This document shows positions 24,779 through 33,318 of a DNA stretch of 40,480 nucleotides, in pieces. The notes under the pieces were generated by a model. That model was not told the origin of the DNA and ran no database searches. It was given only the letters and a program-made list of their open reading frames with translations. The DNA lies in IMG/VR virus record IMGVR_UViG_3300009285_006822, positions 1 to 40,480 of that record, one strand, 5' to 3'. A program made the translations under genes and the position numbers. Every line of letters begins with the position of its first letter. Position 1 is the first letter of the stretch. Source of the DNA: a virus.

Positions 24779-25225
24779 TTATGCACCAGCAATCTGCTGA
24801 TACAGGATTTTAACCGGTATCTCAAAACCCCTGTACGGAAATTCCTTGAAATCATAGAATAATGTCGGGTCGCATTTTATGTCTATCACCCTATCGCCTA
24901 AAGTGTAAGATGATTGCAGGCACGCGCGGATGTCATTTTCAATGTCCAAGACGCCCTTGTAATCATCATCGCCGACAACCGCCTTATCCGGCTGGGTTAT
25001 GTTATATGTATAGGCGATTATCTTTAACGTGAGCCATATCTTTTTATAAGTATGGATTTCCTGTTGTATTTCATTATTACCGGATATATCGACATAAATG
25101 CAAGGCATGGAATCCGGCTCGACATTAAAACGGAAACTCTTGAATACATATTTGACGTATTCCGAGAGCGTATCGTTGCCCCTTAATGTTTCAACAACTG
25201 CATTAAAAACCGTCGAGGCCAACAT
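24779..25225 (-). CDS. tail terminator/completion-like protein
   Basis: 148 residues, following the gp10-like gene by one-base overlap, the normal place of the tail terminator. Sequence MLASTVFNAVVETLRGNDTLSEYV and later VLDIENDIRACLQSSYTLGDRVIDI fit small tail-completion proteins. Call rests on position and size more than on motif. Confidence 0.65.
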   Translation of the reverse strand: MLASTVFNAVVETLRGNDTLSEYVKYVFKSFRFNVEPDSMPCIYVDISGNNEIQQEIHTYKKIWLTLKIIAYTYNITQPDKAVVGDDDYKGVLDIENDIRACLQSSYTLGDRVIDIKCDPTLFYDFKEFPYRGFEIPVKILYQQIAGA

Positions 25226-25656
25226 TATGACTCCAACTGTTTATCTATGTTGCGCTTCAAATCGGTTAATACGGACTGCCTGTTTGCCTTGTCCTCGACA
25301 GCAGGGCGCATAAACGGGCGCTTCGGCATATTGACCGAATGGTTGCGTCCTGTCATCCCGCCGTATTCGTGTATCCTGCCATAGACGACATTTGTGCCAA
25401 TCCTTGCGAAATATGTATTCCCTTCCTTCTGCGTAGGCGTAGATGTTATCGATGAACGAAGTCGTCCGGTTACCACGCCTAATCTTGTAGGCCCGCGCGG
25501 ACCGGATAACCTATTCGTTTTTATCCATCCTGCAATGAATATCGCACTCTGCGTTAAACTCTGCCTTATCACACCATCCCTCTGTTGAGGGTCGAGTTTC
25601 TTCAGCAGTTTATCCACATCAGCCTTCTTTATCGACATCTCGATTTCAGGCATCAT
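25225..25656 (-). CDS. HK97 gp10 / Mu G-type virion morphogenesis protein
   Basis: 143 residues. The block RTGRxHSVNMPKRPFMRPA-type ending (seen: GMTGRNHSVNMPKRPFMRPA) and GRLRSSITSTPT are typical of the HK97-gp10/tail-completion family. Preceded by the gp6-like connector and followed by a tail terminator-like gene, the standard order. Role: closing of head-tail joining. Confidence 0.82.
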   Translation of the reverse strand: MMPEIEMSIKKADVDKLLKKLDPQQRDGVIRQSLTQSAIFIAGWIKTNRLSGPRGPTRLGVVTGRLRSSITSTPTQKEGNTYFARIGTNVVYGRIHEYGGMTGRNHSVNMPKRPFMRPAVEDKANRQSVLTDLKRNIDKQLES

Positions 25657-26246
25657 AACCCCACTGAATAATTTTTATATGCGTTAAGGGTATTCTTCCA
25701 AAGCGTGTTGGACGACAGCATTTGTATCATCTTCGTCTCCTCAATGCCCTGGACCGTATGGACGCCGGTGATGCCTTCCTTAAACGACTGGACGGCCATC
25801 TCTATCATCACCTGCTTTAAGTCCAGGGGCACGGGATAGGTCGAAACCGACGCCGCTCCATATCCGGCGATATAGTCAATCCTCACGTTCCTGTGTCCCT
25901 TAGTAAAATATCCTGCTTCGGAATAAATCTTTCCTTCTTCCCAGTAGATGACCAGATCAGCCGAAGCAATTAAAGAACCGCTTCCCCAGACCCTGTCGCT
26001 ATCGACATAAACCGCGCTTACCCAGCTTATCGGATACGCGCGCGTATAGATGTAATTCCGGCCAATGCCATCATATATCGAGTAATCCTGATGGCCATTG
26101 TAATATGTCGCCTCTAACTGCCGGTGGGTATAAGTCTCGACAAAATCCTGGATAGACTGCAATAGAGTCGCAAATTTCGGGTTTGAAGCCTTATCCCCGT
26201 CTTCGAGGCTTAACCACGCTCTTAGGTCTGATGTAGCGATCAGCAT
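25653..26246 (-). CDS. head-tail connector (gp6-like)
   Basis: 197 residues. Starts MLIATSDLRAWLSLEDGDKASNPKFATLLQSIQDFVETYTHR, then VSAVYVDSDRVWGSGSLIASAD, the pattern of gp6-type head-tail connectors. It sits after the capsid and decoration-like genes. Forms a ring under the portal in known phages. Upstream of its start lies a G/C-rich hairpin. Confidence 0.82.
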   Translation of the reverse strand: MLIATSDLRAWLSLEDGDKASNPKFATLLQSIQDFVETYTHRQLEATYYNGHQDYSIYDGIGRNYIYTRAYPISWVSAVYVDSDRVWGSGSLIASADLVIYWEEGKIYSEAGYFTKGHRNVRIDYIAGYGAASVSTYPVPLDLKQVMIEMAVQSFKEGITGVHTVQGIEETKMIQMLSSNTLWKNTLNAYKNYSVGL

Positions 26247-26310
26247 TTTTAACCTTTACCTTTTTATCGTCCATCATCCTGTTCTTGTATTTATTTATCA
26301 TATAAGTCCC

Positions 26311-26331
26311 GCGGCGGAATTTCACCGCCGC
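26311..26331 (-). other. G/C-rich hairpin in the late operon
   Basis: GCGGCGG at 26311-26317 pairs with CCGCCGC at 26325-26331 around the loop AATTTCA. A T-run follows on the plus side (ATTTTT), so it is a terminator-like structure for plus-strand transcripts but not for the late mRNA. It lies between the capsid-side and connector genes and could reduce readthrough or protect mRNA ends. Confidence 0.55.
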
Positions 26332-26344
26332 ATTTTTCCCCGTA

Positions 26345-26908
26345 TTACATACCAGGTGTTGATCCGTATTTGAAACCCCATTCCGTTTGAATGGATGTCG
26401 CCAAAGAAACCGCGTCGATGATGTAGTTTGAATCTGCCGGACGGCCAAGTATCGCGGCAACAGAGACTACAAACTCGCCTGACTGCGATGCCGCCCCTAC
26501 TATGGAGGCATTGACCCTCAGGTAACGCTGCCTAACCCCGTCATTGAGGTTAAGATAGAGCTTCCTCTGATACTGGCCTGTTGCATACGGTCTTGATTCA
26601 GCGACCAAAGCGACCGCATCGAACTGGGCAGAACCCTTGACGCACGCCGTGCCATTGATAGCGCCATTCGTGATGTCAGTCCAATTCGTGCCTATTGAGG
26701 CCGCTTCCTGGATTTTGACCGTCAAAGTGGCGGTCTGGCTCGCCGCGCCTGAACCTTTCAAAGTGCCTACGCACAATACAGCTAGCATATCCCTGAAACC
26801 GATGGTATCAATCGCGATACCCTGAAGGGTTGCCGCCGTAGTGTGGCTCGCGCAAATCACTCCGGTCAATGCGTTCTTGACGTGAAACGTGCTGTTGTAA
26901 TTCCTCAT
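26345..26908 (-). CDS. hypothetical minor capsid / decoration-like protein
   Basis: 187 residues, first gene after the major capsid protein. Beta-rich, Thr/Ala/Gly-rich (ATLQGIAIDTIGFRDMLAVLCVGTLKGSG) and without enzyme motifs. Position and composition fit a capsid decoration or head-completion protein, but no family is recognised with certainty. Confidence 0.68.
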   Translation of the reverse strand: MRNYNSTFHVKNALTGVICASHTTAATLQGIAIDTIGFRDMLAVLCVGTLKGSGAASQTATLTVKIQEAASIGTNWTDITNGAINGTACVKGSAQFDAVALVAESRPYATGQYQRKLYLNLNDGVRQRYLRVNASIVGAASQSGEFVVSVAAILGRPADSNYIIDAVSLATSIQTEWGFKYGSTPGM

Positions 26909-26968
26909 TGTCTTTCCCTTTCTTGTGGGGTGAAGGGGAGCTTGATTGCCCCCCTCTCCCTTGACAAG

Positions 26969-28189
26969 TTACGTTGTCAACCTTACAAACGCCGAAGGCA
27001 GCAATATACCCATTGCCACCCTTTCAATCATTCTTAAAGCGACCATATCCTTTTCGAAGAGGTTGTCGGAATCGACCGTCGCCTCCTCAGAAAGTTTCAT
27101 GGTAATAGCGCCCCTTTCACCCATCGCGTATCCTCGTCTGATATTTCCGAAGATACCGTAAGTCGTCCCGTCTGACGCGCCCATTGCGGCGACCGAACGC
27201 AATTTCTCGCAAGATACCAACGGGTATCCTACGATGTCATTAGCGGTCGCGGAAAATATCGGCGCACCGGCGGTTGTTATCATTGCCTTGATATTAGCTA
27301 TAATTGAACGGTGAAGATAAAACTTTGCGCCTTCCAGGGCATTCGCGTAAATAGACCCTGTAGCCACAACCAAGTCGGGATAACTCAAAGCCGAAATGGT
27401 CCCGACAGGAATGGCGCTTGTCGGCGAACCGGTTGATTCACAAACCCCGATAAACGGCGAACCCGTTCCCAGGAACCCCTGCTGATCCTCTGCCTGCGCG
27501 AACGCCTCGGCTATCAACTCGGCTAAATACTGAATCACGTCCACATCGGCGTCAGCCAAGAGTTCATTGGTAACTTTCGGTATCGCAGCCAACTTATTGA
27601 TGGTTAACGTCACCTGGGTGAAGTTCGGGTTGGTCTGCAATATCTGAGCCGCTTCCTGTGTCCAAATAGCCGACTGATCTGTCGCTCCCGCAGCCGGTAT
27701 ATTCAGGACATCGTATCTCATCGGTATAATCCTGACTTCCTTGCGGATTACGCCATAGAGAGGCATTAACCTTAACACCTCGGCCTTGAACTCCTCCGGC
27801 ACCAGATACCCGCCCGCGCCAACGGCTCCTTCAGACAGATTAGCCTTGACTCTGACTTCCTCGGATAACTGCCTTGCCACGTTGACATCAGCATGCGCCA
27901 ATGCGCGAAGGAATTTCTTCATCTTGCCGAACTTGCCTTCGGGCGATATATCCCCGTCCACATAACCTATTCCGGGAAACGCGAAGAACTTCCTGTCGAC
28001 TTTGGTCATGGGCTTGATCTGCTCCTCGATTATTTCCTTGACCTTGTTCGTGAAGTCCTTTATCGTCATCTCCTTAAAACTTTCCTTCTCCTTCTCAATC
28101 TCTAACTGACTCTTGACTAACGCCGCAGCATTAGCCAATATCTGCTCCTTCTGTTCTTTCGGAAGGGCATTATATTCCTCTTGTGTCAT
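26969..28189 (-). CDS. major capsid protein, HK97 fold
   Basis: 406 residues. The N-terminal ~100 residues are a charged helical delta/scaffold-like domain (QKEQILANAAALVKSQLEIEKEKES) that the protease probably removes. The body has AGGYLVPEEFKAEVLRLMPLYGVIRKEVRIIPM and ADVDVIQYLAELIAEAFAQAEDQQGFLG, typical of HK97-type capsid proteins. Directly downstream of the protease gene. Confidence 0.95.
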   Translation of the reverse strand: MTQEEYNALPKEQKEQILANAAALVKSQLEIEKEKESFKEMTIKDFTNKVKEIIEEQIKPMTKVDRKFFAFPGIGYVDGDISPEGKFGKMKKFLRALAHADVNVARQLSEEVRVKANLSEGAVGAGGYLVPEEFKAEVLRLMPLYGVIRKEVRIIPMRYDVLNIPAAGATDQSAIWTQEAAQILQTNPNFTQVTLTINKLAAIPKVTNELLADADVDVIQYLAELIAEAFAQAEDQQGFLGTGSPFIGVCESTGSPTSAIPVGTISALSYPDLVVATGSIYANALEGAKFYLHRSIIANIKAMITTAGAPIFSATANDIVGYPLVSCEKLRSVAAMGASDGTTYGIFGNIRRGYAMGERGAITMKLSEEATVDSDNLFEKDMVALRMIERVAMGILLPSAFVRLTT

Positions 28190-28200
28190 CGCTTTCTCCT

Positions 28201-29001
28201 TTAGCTTACCTTGCCGGTTGTCTTCCTGATAACCCCGACGAGCTGATCTTTTATTATGTTTTGGATCTGCTCATCTGTTATCTCCGAAAGCGTTAATGGT
28301 TTTTTTTCCTTTTGTGATAACGCGAATTTAAGGTTAAGTATATCATTTTCCAAGTTTTCCTTTTCTATCTTCAGATTATCGTTTGCCTCTTTAAGCATCA
28401 CTATGTCTGCAAGCAATTCGCTTGTCTTTGGTTCCTCGGCCTGCGGAGATGTAGGCTCAATGACCGGATCAGGCGCGGGTGGTTCTCCATCCTTTACTCC
28501 CATCAATTCTTTCAAATGCGGGTCTTTAAGTATCCCTTTCTGTATGGAAAGAGCCAATGCCTCAGGATTAGCCGGAACGGGAACGGCGGAATATTCGAGC
28601 AGTTCCCATTTATTGTATGTCCTCTTGGGAGATTTCTCGCCATCGCCGTCGGTATATTCCTTCGGTATGAACCCGACAGAGAACGCCCGCATAAAACCGC
28701 CTTGATATAACTGGAATATCTCCTCGGCGAAAGCGGTATTGGCAAATTGGACTTTGGAGAGTATGCCATCGCCGTCCTTTTTTATCCATAACGCCTTCCC
28801 GATAGGCGGCGATTGGTAATCATGGGCGAAGAGGACAACGGGGTTCTTCTTGAACTTAGTCAGATCAACGCCCGCAGGATCAAGCACCTCATCCATCCTG
28901 TCGCGCGCATTAGTGGAAACATATGCCGTCAGTGTCCTCTCGCCCTTGTCAATTTCTTTTATCTCGCTGTCAAATACCTGTTTTAGCAGATTCAGTTCCA
29001 T
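28201..29001 (-). CDS. prohead protease (HK97 / U35 family)
   Basis: 266 residues. LTAYVSTNARDRMDEVLDP, FAHD with the catalytic His60, and FMRAFSVGFIPKEY with the catalytic Ser108, all in the usual spacing. The C-terminal ~100 residues form a charged coiled coil (LKEANDNLKIEKENLE), perhaps acting as a built-in scaffold. It would cleave the capsid delta domain. Between portal and capsid genes as usual. Confidence 0.93.
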   Translation of the reverse strand: MELNLLKQVFDSEIKEIDKGERTLTAYVSTNARDRMDEVLDPAGVDLTKFKKNPVVLFAHDYQSPPIGKALWIKKDGDGILSKVQFANTAFAEEIFQLYQGGFMRAFSVGFIPKEYTDGDGEKSPKRTYNKWELLEYSAVPVPANPEALALSIQKGILKDPHLKELMGVKDGEPPAPDPVIEPTSPQAEEPKTSELLADIVMLKEANDNLKIEKENLENDILNLKFALSQKEKKPLTLSEITDEQIQNIIKDQLVGVIRKTTGKVS

Positions 29002-29005
29002 AGTA

Positions 29006-31054
29006 TTACTCCTTTTTTCTCACACCGATATATGAGCACCGGCAGTTCACCACATCTTCCGCGGGTGCGCCTGCCGTCCTATCTCCAGGGAATCTCATGT
29101 GCGAACCCAACCCTGTCACGAAATCTTCCGTTATTTTGATTGGCGGTCCTTCTATCTGGTGGGATAACCTCACCTTTTCATCACGGGCAGTTATCCATTG
29201 CTTATATTCGATTCCGGCATCAATATAGACTTGGAATTGTCCTTCGTTGTTAGCGCCTATGACCTCTGTTCGTGCCGTCCTTATCGAACGGAATTGCTCG
29301 GAATAATTAAATACCTTATCCACTCGTTTGGCAATCTGGTCTATTGTCTCACCATTAGTCAAAGCTTCGGATAACTCATCGGTCAAAAGTTTTGCCGTTC
29401 CCGCATTTGTACCTTCAACGAAAAATCGCAATCTCGTTTCTAAGACACGCAAGATATTCGGTTCTAATAGGTTGAAATCTATCCCAAGTTCACTTGCCGC
29501 AAGAGTGCCTCCTGAGATCAACGCCTCGCGTATATGGTTCTTTGCGATAATCTTCAATTTTTCGTTCTGCTCGTTCATGTTAAATATTATATTCGCCGAT
29601 ATGCCCGCCTTCGCTTCCTTCGAGTAAGAGCGGTAATTATTAAGGTTGCGCATGACCTCTGTATGCTGCGCTTTGAAATATCTCTCCATCGCCGACTTCA
29701 TCAGTCTTTCCTGCGGGGCGGTGATAGCCGCGAATATCTCCCATTTGCTCGCTCGACGTTTGGCCGATTTGATAATCTTTTTATCTTCATCTTCTTCCAT
29801 CATCGGCTCTACCGGCATATCCCCTTCATCCGTGGGTGCTAACGATGGCTCAAATTTAGGACTTCCCGCCGGAACAACAGAGAAAGGAATTAAAGGCGCG
29901 ACCGTTTCCGGCAATTCATAAGGTTCCTCATTATCCTTTATTCTTTCATCGTCTATCGAGGAATAACCCACCCTGATATGCTCCGCCATCTCGCGCAGGC
30001 GGAATTCCTTATCATCCGGCACGGGCGAAACAAAATGGACTTCCAGGCCTACATCATAAACAGGCATCAATTTCTCGTTTATCTTTTCCTCTATCAATTT
30101 AAGCCGCGGCTCGATTGTCTCTTTCTGGTATGTGTAATCATTTGCCTCGGCATTAGCGCGGTTGACATCCTCGACAAGGCCCAATTTTGAAGCCGGAACG
30201 CCGAAGATAGCCAATATCTCATCGCGGATAGTATTCGCCATATCTTCAAATTTTATATCTTTAAGTCCTTGTCCTATCTGCTGGTATTTAAGACCATTTC
30301 CGAGTATCGCCATCTTTCCGGCGTTCTTCGATCCTCGGTATCTTTCATTCCATTGTTCTTTAAGCCTTTTATACTGATCTTCGCCGATAATGGAATCGGT
30401 AGTCAATACTCCCGACGGCTGGGCCTGGTTCATCAGGAAATTTATGCCGTATAATTTTATTTCATTATTCAAATCCACCCCGTATCTCGCCGCCAGTAAA
30501 GGCCCAGTCCCGTAGAATATATCAAACGGCGACGGATATTTAAAATGGATTATCTCCGTCTCATCGAAGGGAGTGGGCGTCGGCGCGCCTAGCGGCTGTA
30601 TGGTATAACCCGCGATAAAGTCCGTCTTACTTGGTATTATCTTAACCCAATTCGCCGGTATATGCCAAATCTCTCTTGGCGTGCCTAACTGGTCCTTAAC
30701 TATCCACCAGTAAGCGTTTCCGGTCAGTTCCAAAAATATAGAAGTCAATGTCCAAAGCTCGAATTTGTTGAAGAACGGGTTGACTTTCTTCATCACATCC
30801 AGAAATGGATGGTCGTCTATTTCTTCAAGCTCTTTATTGGCGCCTTTCTTAAAGAGTTCAATCTCGCATTTAGCTATCGAGAAGGCATTGCGCTGGACAC
30901 ACGCATAAGTCCAAGACTTGAATTGTTCGATCAGGAGATTATTGTCGGTGGGCCGTTCCCTGCCGTATTTATTCTCAAAGCCGATGATCCTGTAAAACGG
31001 CAGGATTGCCTTCACATTGCCTATCGCCGTCCTCACCCTGTCGAGTAGATTCAT
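29006..31054 (-). CDS. portal protein fused to MuF-type head morphogenesis domain
   Basis: 682 residues. The first ~400 are an HK97-type portal (WTYACVQRNAFSIAKCEIELF, PLGAPTPTPFDETEIIHFKYPSPF, GAPSKLGLVEDVNRANAEANDYTYQ). The C-terminal ~200 are a Mu gpF/SPP1 gp7-like domain (FVEGTNAGTAKLL, RTARTEVIGANNEGQ, and the end GDRTAGAPAEDVVNCRC). Portal and MuF genes are normally separate neighbours, so this is a fusion. Overlaps the terminase stop by one base (TGATG). Confidence 0.93.
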   Translation of the reverse strand: MNLLDRVRTAIGNVKAILPFYRIIGFENKYGRERPTDNNLLIEQFKSWTYACVQRNAFSIAKCEIELFKKGANKELEEIDDHPFLDVMKKVNPFFNKFELWTLTSIFLELTGNAYWWIVKDQLGTPREIWHIPANWVKIIPSKTDFIAGYTIQPLGAPTPTPFDETEIIHFKYPSPFDIFYGTGPLLAARYGVDLNNEIKLYGINFLMNQAQPSGVLTTDSIIGEDQYKRLKEQWNERYRGSKNAGKMAILGNGLKYQQIGQGLKDIKFEDMANTIRDEILAIFGVPASKLGLVEDVNRANAEANDYTYQKETIEPRLKLIEEKINEKLMPVYDVGLEVHFVSPVPDDKEFRLREMAEHIRVGYSSIDDERIKDNEEPYELPETVAPLIPFSVVPAGSPKFEPSLAPTDEGDMPVEPMMEEDEDKKIIKSAKRRASKWEIFAAITAPQERLMKSAMERYFKAQHTEVMRNLNNYRSYSKEAKAGISANIIFNMNEQNEKLKIIAKNHIREALISGGTLAASELGIDFNLLEPNILRVLETRLRFFVEGTNAGTAKLLTDELSEALTNGETIDQIAKRVDKVFNYSEQFRSIRTARTEVIGANNEGQFQVYIDAGIEYKQWITARDEKVRLSHQIEGPPIKITEDFVTGLGSHMRFPGDRTAGAPAEDVVNCRCSYIGVRKKE

Positions 31055-32247
31055 CAGATAAACCTTATGTTAAAATCTTTGGCTTTGATATATCGTTCAA
31101 GGGCATATCTTGCGCTATCCGGCCAGTGATCCGAACCTTCCGCGGGAATCGGCAAAATCCTTCCCGTGACTTTATCGACTTTCCATTTGTAATTTTTGAA
31201 GTTATCGATTGCACCAGGACAGCGGGGATGGATAACAATCTCCTCAAAACCGCGCAGAAAAGCAATGCCGTCATCGACAGAACCCTTGCCCTTCTCGGCA
31301 CCCCTGATTGGAAATCCTTTCTTTGCCAAAAATGAGATAGTATCAGGCCGCTCCGAATCACCGATAATCTCCCATCTTCTTGAACCCGGAACAGCGTCAA
31401 AAAAACCCTCAAGCTCGTTGATCTCGACTCCAAAACCGTATGCCTCGTAATCGATATAAAGTCTATTCTCCTTGACAAACATCCGTCCAAGAACTGATGG
31501 ATCTCCTGAAAATCCCCAGTCAGCCCCGAAAAAGAATTGAACCTCGTCGGGTGTGTCGAATGCCTCGACTTTGATCTTCCCCTTGAAGATGCAGGCAGAA
31601 GAATATCCCTTTGTCTTTCCTTCCCATACATGCTCATATTTGTCAGGATCGATTCTTTTATCGTATTCCATCTCACGTCTGAGGACATCAGGGAAGAATT
31701 CGTTATCTCGATAAGTAAGATGTTCTGATTTACAATCGGGCGGGGGGTTTTTGATGAATCGTGTGTAGGTGGCACTGTTCTCATCTTCGGGATTAAAGCT
31801 AACCCATATCTCGGAATTTTCTTTGCGGACAGTAGGAATAAGAACTGTCCAGCTGAAATCAGATACCCTTTCAGCTTCCTCAACCCAGCATATATCGATT
31901 CCTTCAGTCGATTTGATTTCAGATATATTGTGATGCAGGCCCTTAAATATGAACTCTGCGCCTGATGAAGAATAGATCGAATCTTTCTGGATAACGAAGA
32001 ATTTATCAAACTGAAGCGCCGAGATCCTATCGGAAAGAAGCCGGTGAACCGAATCCTTGATTGAATTCTGGGTTTCTCTTGTGCATAGGATACGTAATTT
32101 CTCATGCGCTGCCCTCGCTATCAAAGTATCCGCAAAGGAATAACTCTTGCCCGAACCGCGACCGCCTTCCAAGACTTTGTATCTGGCTTTTGAGCCGACG
32201 ACAATCTGCGCCTTCTCCGGCATGTAAGAAACTATGGCTTCGGGCAT
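31054..32247 (-). CDS. terL: terminase large subunit
   Basis: 397 residues. Walker A is GGRGSGKS (28-35), Walker B is DICWVEEAE, followed by the usual coupling motif (IWVSFNPEDENSATYTRF). The nuclease domain has FFGADWGFSGDP and later DSERPDTISFLAKKGF and KGSVDDGIAFLRG. It belongs to the PBSX-type Terminase_3 family. A 346-residue frame on the same strand inside it is a shadow. Pumps DNA into the prohead and cuts it. Confidence 0.96.
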   Translation of the reverse strand: MPEAIVSYMPEKAQIVVGSKARYKVLEGGRGSGKSYSFADTLIARAAHEKLRILCTRETQNSIKDSVHRLLSDRISALQFDKFFVIQKDSIYSSSGAEFIFKGLHHNISEIKSTEGIDICWVEEAERVSDFSWTVLIPTVRKENSEIWVSFNPEDENSATYTRFIKNPPPDCKSEHLTYRDNEFFPDVLRREMEYDKRIDPDKYEHVWEGKTKGYSSACIFKGKIKVEAFDTPDEVQFFFGADWGFSGDPSVLGRMFVKENRLYIDYEAYGFGVEINELEGFFDAVPGSRRWEIIGDSERPDTISFLAKKGFPIRGAEKGKGSVDDGIAFLRGFEEIVIHPRCPGAIDNFKNYKWKVDKVTGRILPIPAEGSDHWPDSARYALERYIKAKDFNIRFI

Positions 32248-32696
32248 TCACTTTTCACCAAATCATTTTTGACCGCTGTAAATATTACCGCATGCGGAGT
32301 TTCGACAGTCGTATTACCCTCGGTATTTATATTTATATTTATGCCGTTTGGCTTGGTAAATTCACGGGCTATCTCAAGCAATCTGTCAAGGTGATGGAAC
32401 GAACCTTTCTCCGCGAATTTCTCAAGCAGGAGATACCACCGGCCGCGATGTTTTAAGACTTCTGTTTTCGCATATTCCTGCAACCATTCCTGAAATCCGG
32501 ATTGTTCTACCCAGATATAATAAATGCTTCGGGAAGGATTGCCATAAAGAATTGAGGCTGCGGTAATATTACCTTTACATTCGATATAAAATCTTGCGAA
32601 AACGAGCTGTTCTGCCGATGGCTCAAATTTCGTTGACTTACGTTGTCCACTTTCTTTGTATTCCAATAATCTTGATTCCATCATGCCCTCTCGCAA
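32232..32696 (-). CDS. terminase small subunit-like protein
   Basis: 154 residues, directly upstream of TerL and overlapping it by 16 bases, the normal place of TerS. SAEQLVFARFYIECKGNITAAS is an HTH-like recognition region, typical of DNA-binding terminase subunits; the middle is helical. The final ~35 residues are Thr/Asn-rich and unstructured. Sequence homology in this family is poor, so the call relies on position and HTH look. Confidence 0.75.
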   Translation of the reverse strand: MREGMMESRLLEYKESGQRKSTKFEPSAEQLVFARFYIECKGNITAASILYGNPSRSIYYIWVEQSGFQEWLQEYAKTEVLKHRGRWYLLLEKFAEKGSFHHLDRLLEIAREFTKPNGINININTEGNTTVETPHAVIFTAVKNDLVKSECPKP

Positions 32697-32917
32697 AGCA
32701 CTTTAAGCGCGCGCAATAATTCGACAAGCGTCTGCTTATCGTTTTTTACCTGCTGTAATTCCATATCCGCTTTTCCCCGCGCGACAATCGCTTCACCTAT
32801 TTGCCGGTTTACCCTTGTCAATAAAACCGTATTCTCTCCGATGAGCCGCAATGCCGCATCCACTTGGAGTGTTTCTATCTCCTCCGGCGTCAAAGTCTTT
32901 ATCTCGATCCGCTCCAT
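32681..32917 (-). CDS. small coiled-coil hypothetical protein
   Basis: 78 residues, first gene of the late operon, overlapping the TerS-like gene by 16 bases. Almost entirely helical (LTPEEIETLQVDAALRLIGENTVLL; VARGKADMELQQVKND). Function not recognised; could be a terminase accessory factor. Confidence 0.65.
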   Translation of the reverse strand: MERIEIKTLTPEEIETLQVDAALRLIGENTVLLTRVNRQIGEAIVARGKADMELQQVKNDKQTLVELLRALKVLCERA

Positions 32918-32971
32918 TCACTTCTTCGGCTTCCTTCCTCCATGACATCTGAATATCATTGCCGCCTCCAT

Positions 32972-33011
32972 AAAAAAATAAGGGCCACCCGCATCCTTGT
33001 GCGGATAGCCC
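32972..33011 (-). terminator. intrinsic terminator-like hairpin before the late genes (possible attenuator)
   Basis: On the minus strand GGGC (33008-33011, outer) and TGCGG/CCGCA (33000-33004 with 32989-32993) form a stem, then GCCC and a run of U (32972-32978 are A on the plus strand). It is oriented for minus-strand transcripts. No minus-strand gene lies further right in the window, so it must sit between the late promoter and the first late gene. Confidence 0.68.
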
Positions 33012-33053
33012 ATTCTTGTGGGGCCTCTTAATACTTAAAATCTTATCGGCTAA

Positions 33054-33082
33054 AGTATGCTACCAATCTTTAATTTTGTCAA
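33054..33082 (-). promoter_or_regulatory. minus-strand promoter candidate for the late operon
   Basis: Reading the minus strand: TTGACA (33077-33082) and, 17 bases on, CATACT (33054-33059), a moderate -10. A 19-base spacing to TACTTT is an alternative. The -10 overlaps one arm (AGTATGC) of the inverted pair described for this region. Confidence 0.6.
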
Positions 33083-33114
33083 GAAGATTATTTTATATGA
33101 GATTAAAATAGTTC

Positions 33115-33143
33115 TTGACAAACATTGTTTTATAGTGTATATA
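33115..33143 (+). promoter_or_regulatory. sigma70-type early promoter
   Basis: TTGACA (33115-33120), 17 bases, TATATA (33138-33143). Expected start about 33150, which falls inside the GCATACT repeat. It feeds the RHH gene, whose Shine-Dalgarno is AAAGGAGG at 33157-33164. Confidence 0.82.
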
Positions 33144-33168
33144 TAGAAGCATACTAAAAGGAGGCTAT

Positions 33169-33318
33169 ATGGCGAAGAAACTGATAGGAATCAGGCTCGA
33201 CGAGGAAATGATAAAAATTCTCAAGGAGACGAGCAGGAAAGAAGAAGAAGGCAACGTCAGCAAGACCATCCGCAGGATATTGCGGAATTATTTCCTCGTA
33301 AAGAAATCGCAAAAATGA
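33169..33318 (+). CDS. ribbon-helix-helix transcription regulator
   Basis: 49 residues from the ATG at 33169, after AAAAGGAGG. KLIGIRLDEEMIKILKETSRKEE then VSKTIRRILRNYFL is the CopG/Arc-type strand-helix-helix pattern. It is the first gene after the early promoter and ends by ATGA overlap with the RlpA-like gene. Likely binds the operator-like pair between the divergent promoters and regulates itself and the late operon. Confidence 0.82.
   Translation: MAKKLIGIRLDEEMIKILKETSRKEEEGNVSKTIRRILRNYFLVKKSQK

Larger units (their letters stand above)
33054..33155. repeat. inverted pair AGTATGC / GCATACT flanking the divergent promoters
   Basis: AGTATGC is at 33054-33060 over the minus -10; GCATACT is at 33149-33155 near the plus transcription start. 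A 7-base match within a wider similarity (TAAAGTATGC; GCATACTAAA). Good candidate for operator half-sites of a dimeric regulator such as the RHH protein next to it. Confidence 0.55.

Noticed and set aside
26191-26301. Small basic minus-strand frame ending KPRRRG
   Set aside because: Overlaps the connector start in another frame and has no clear Shine-Dalgarno; kept as unlikely.
31065-32105. 346-codon minus-strand frame within the terminase
   Set aside because: Different frame of the well-supported TerL gene; translation lacks any domain.
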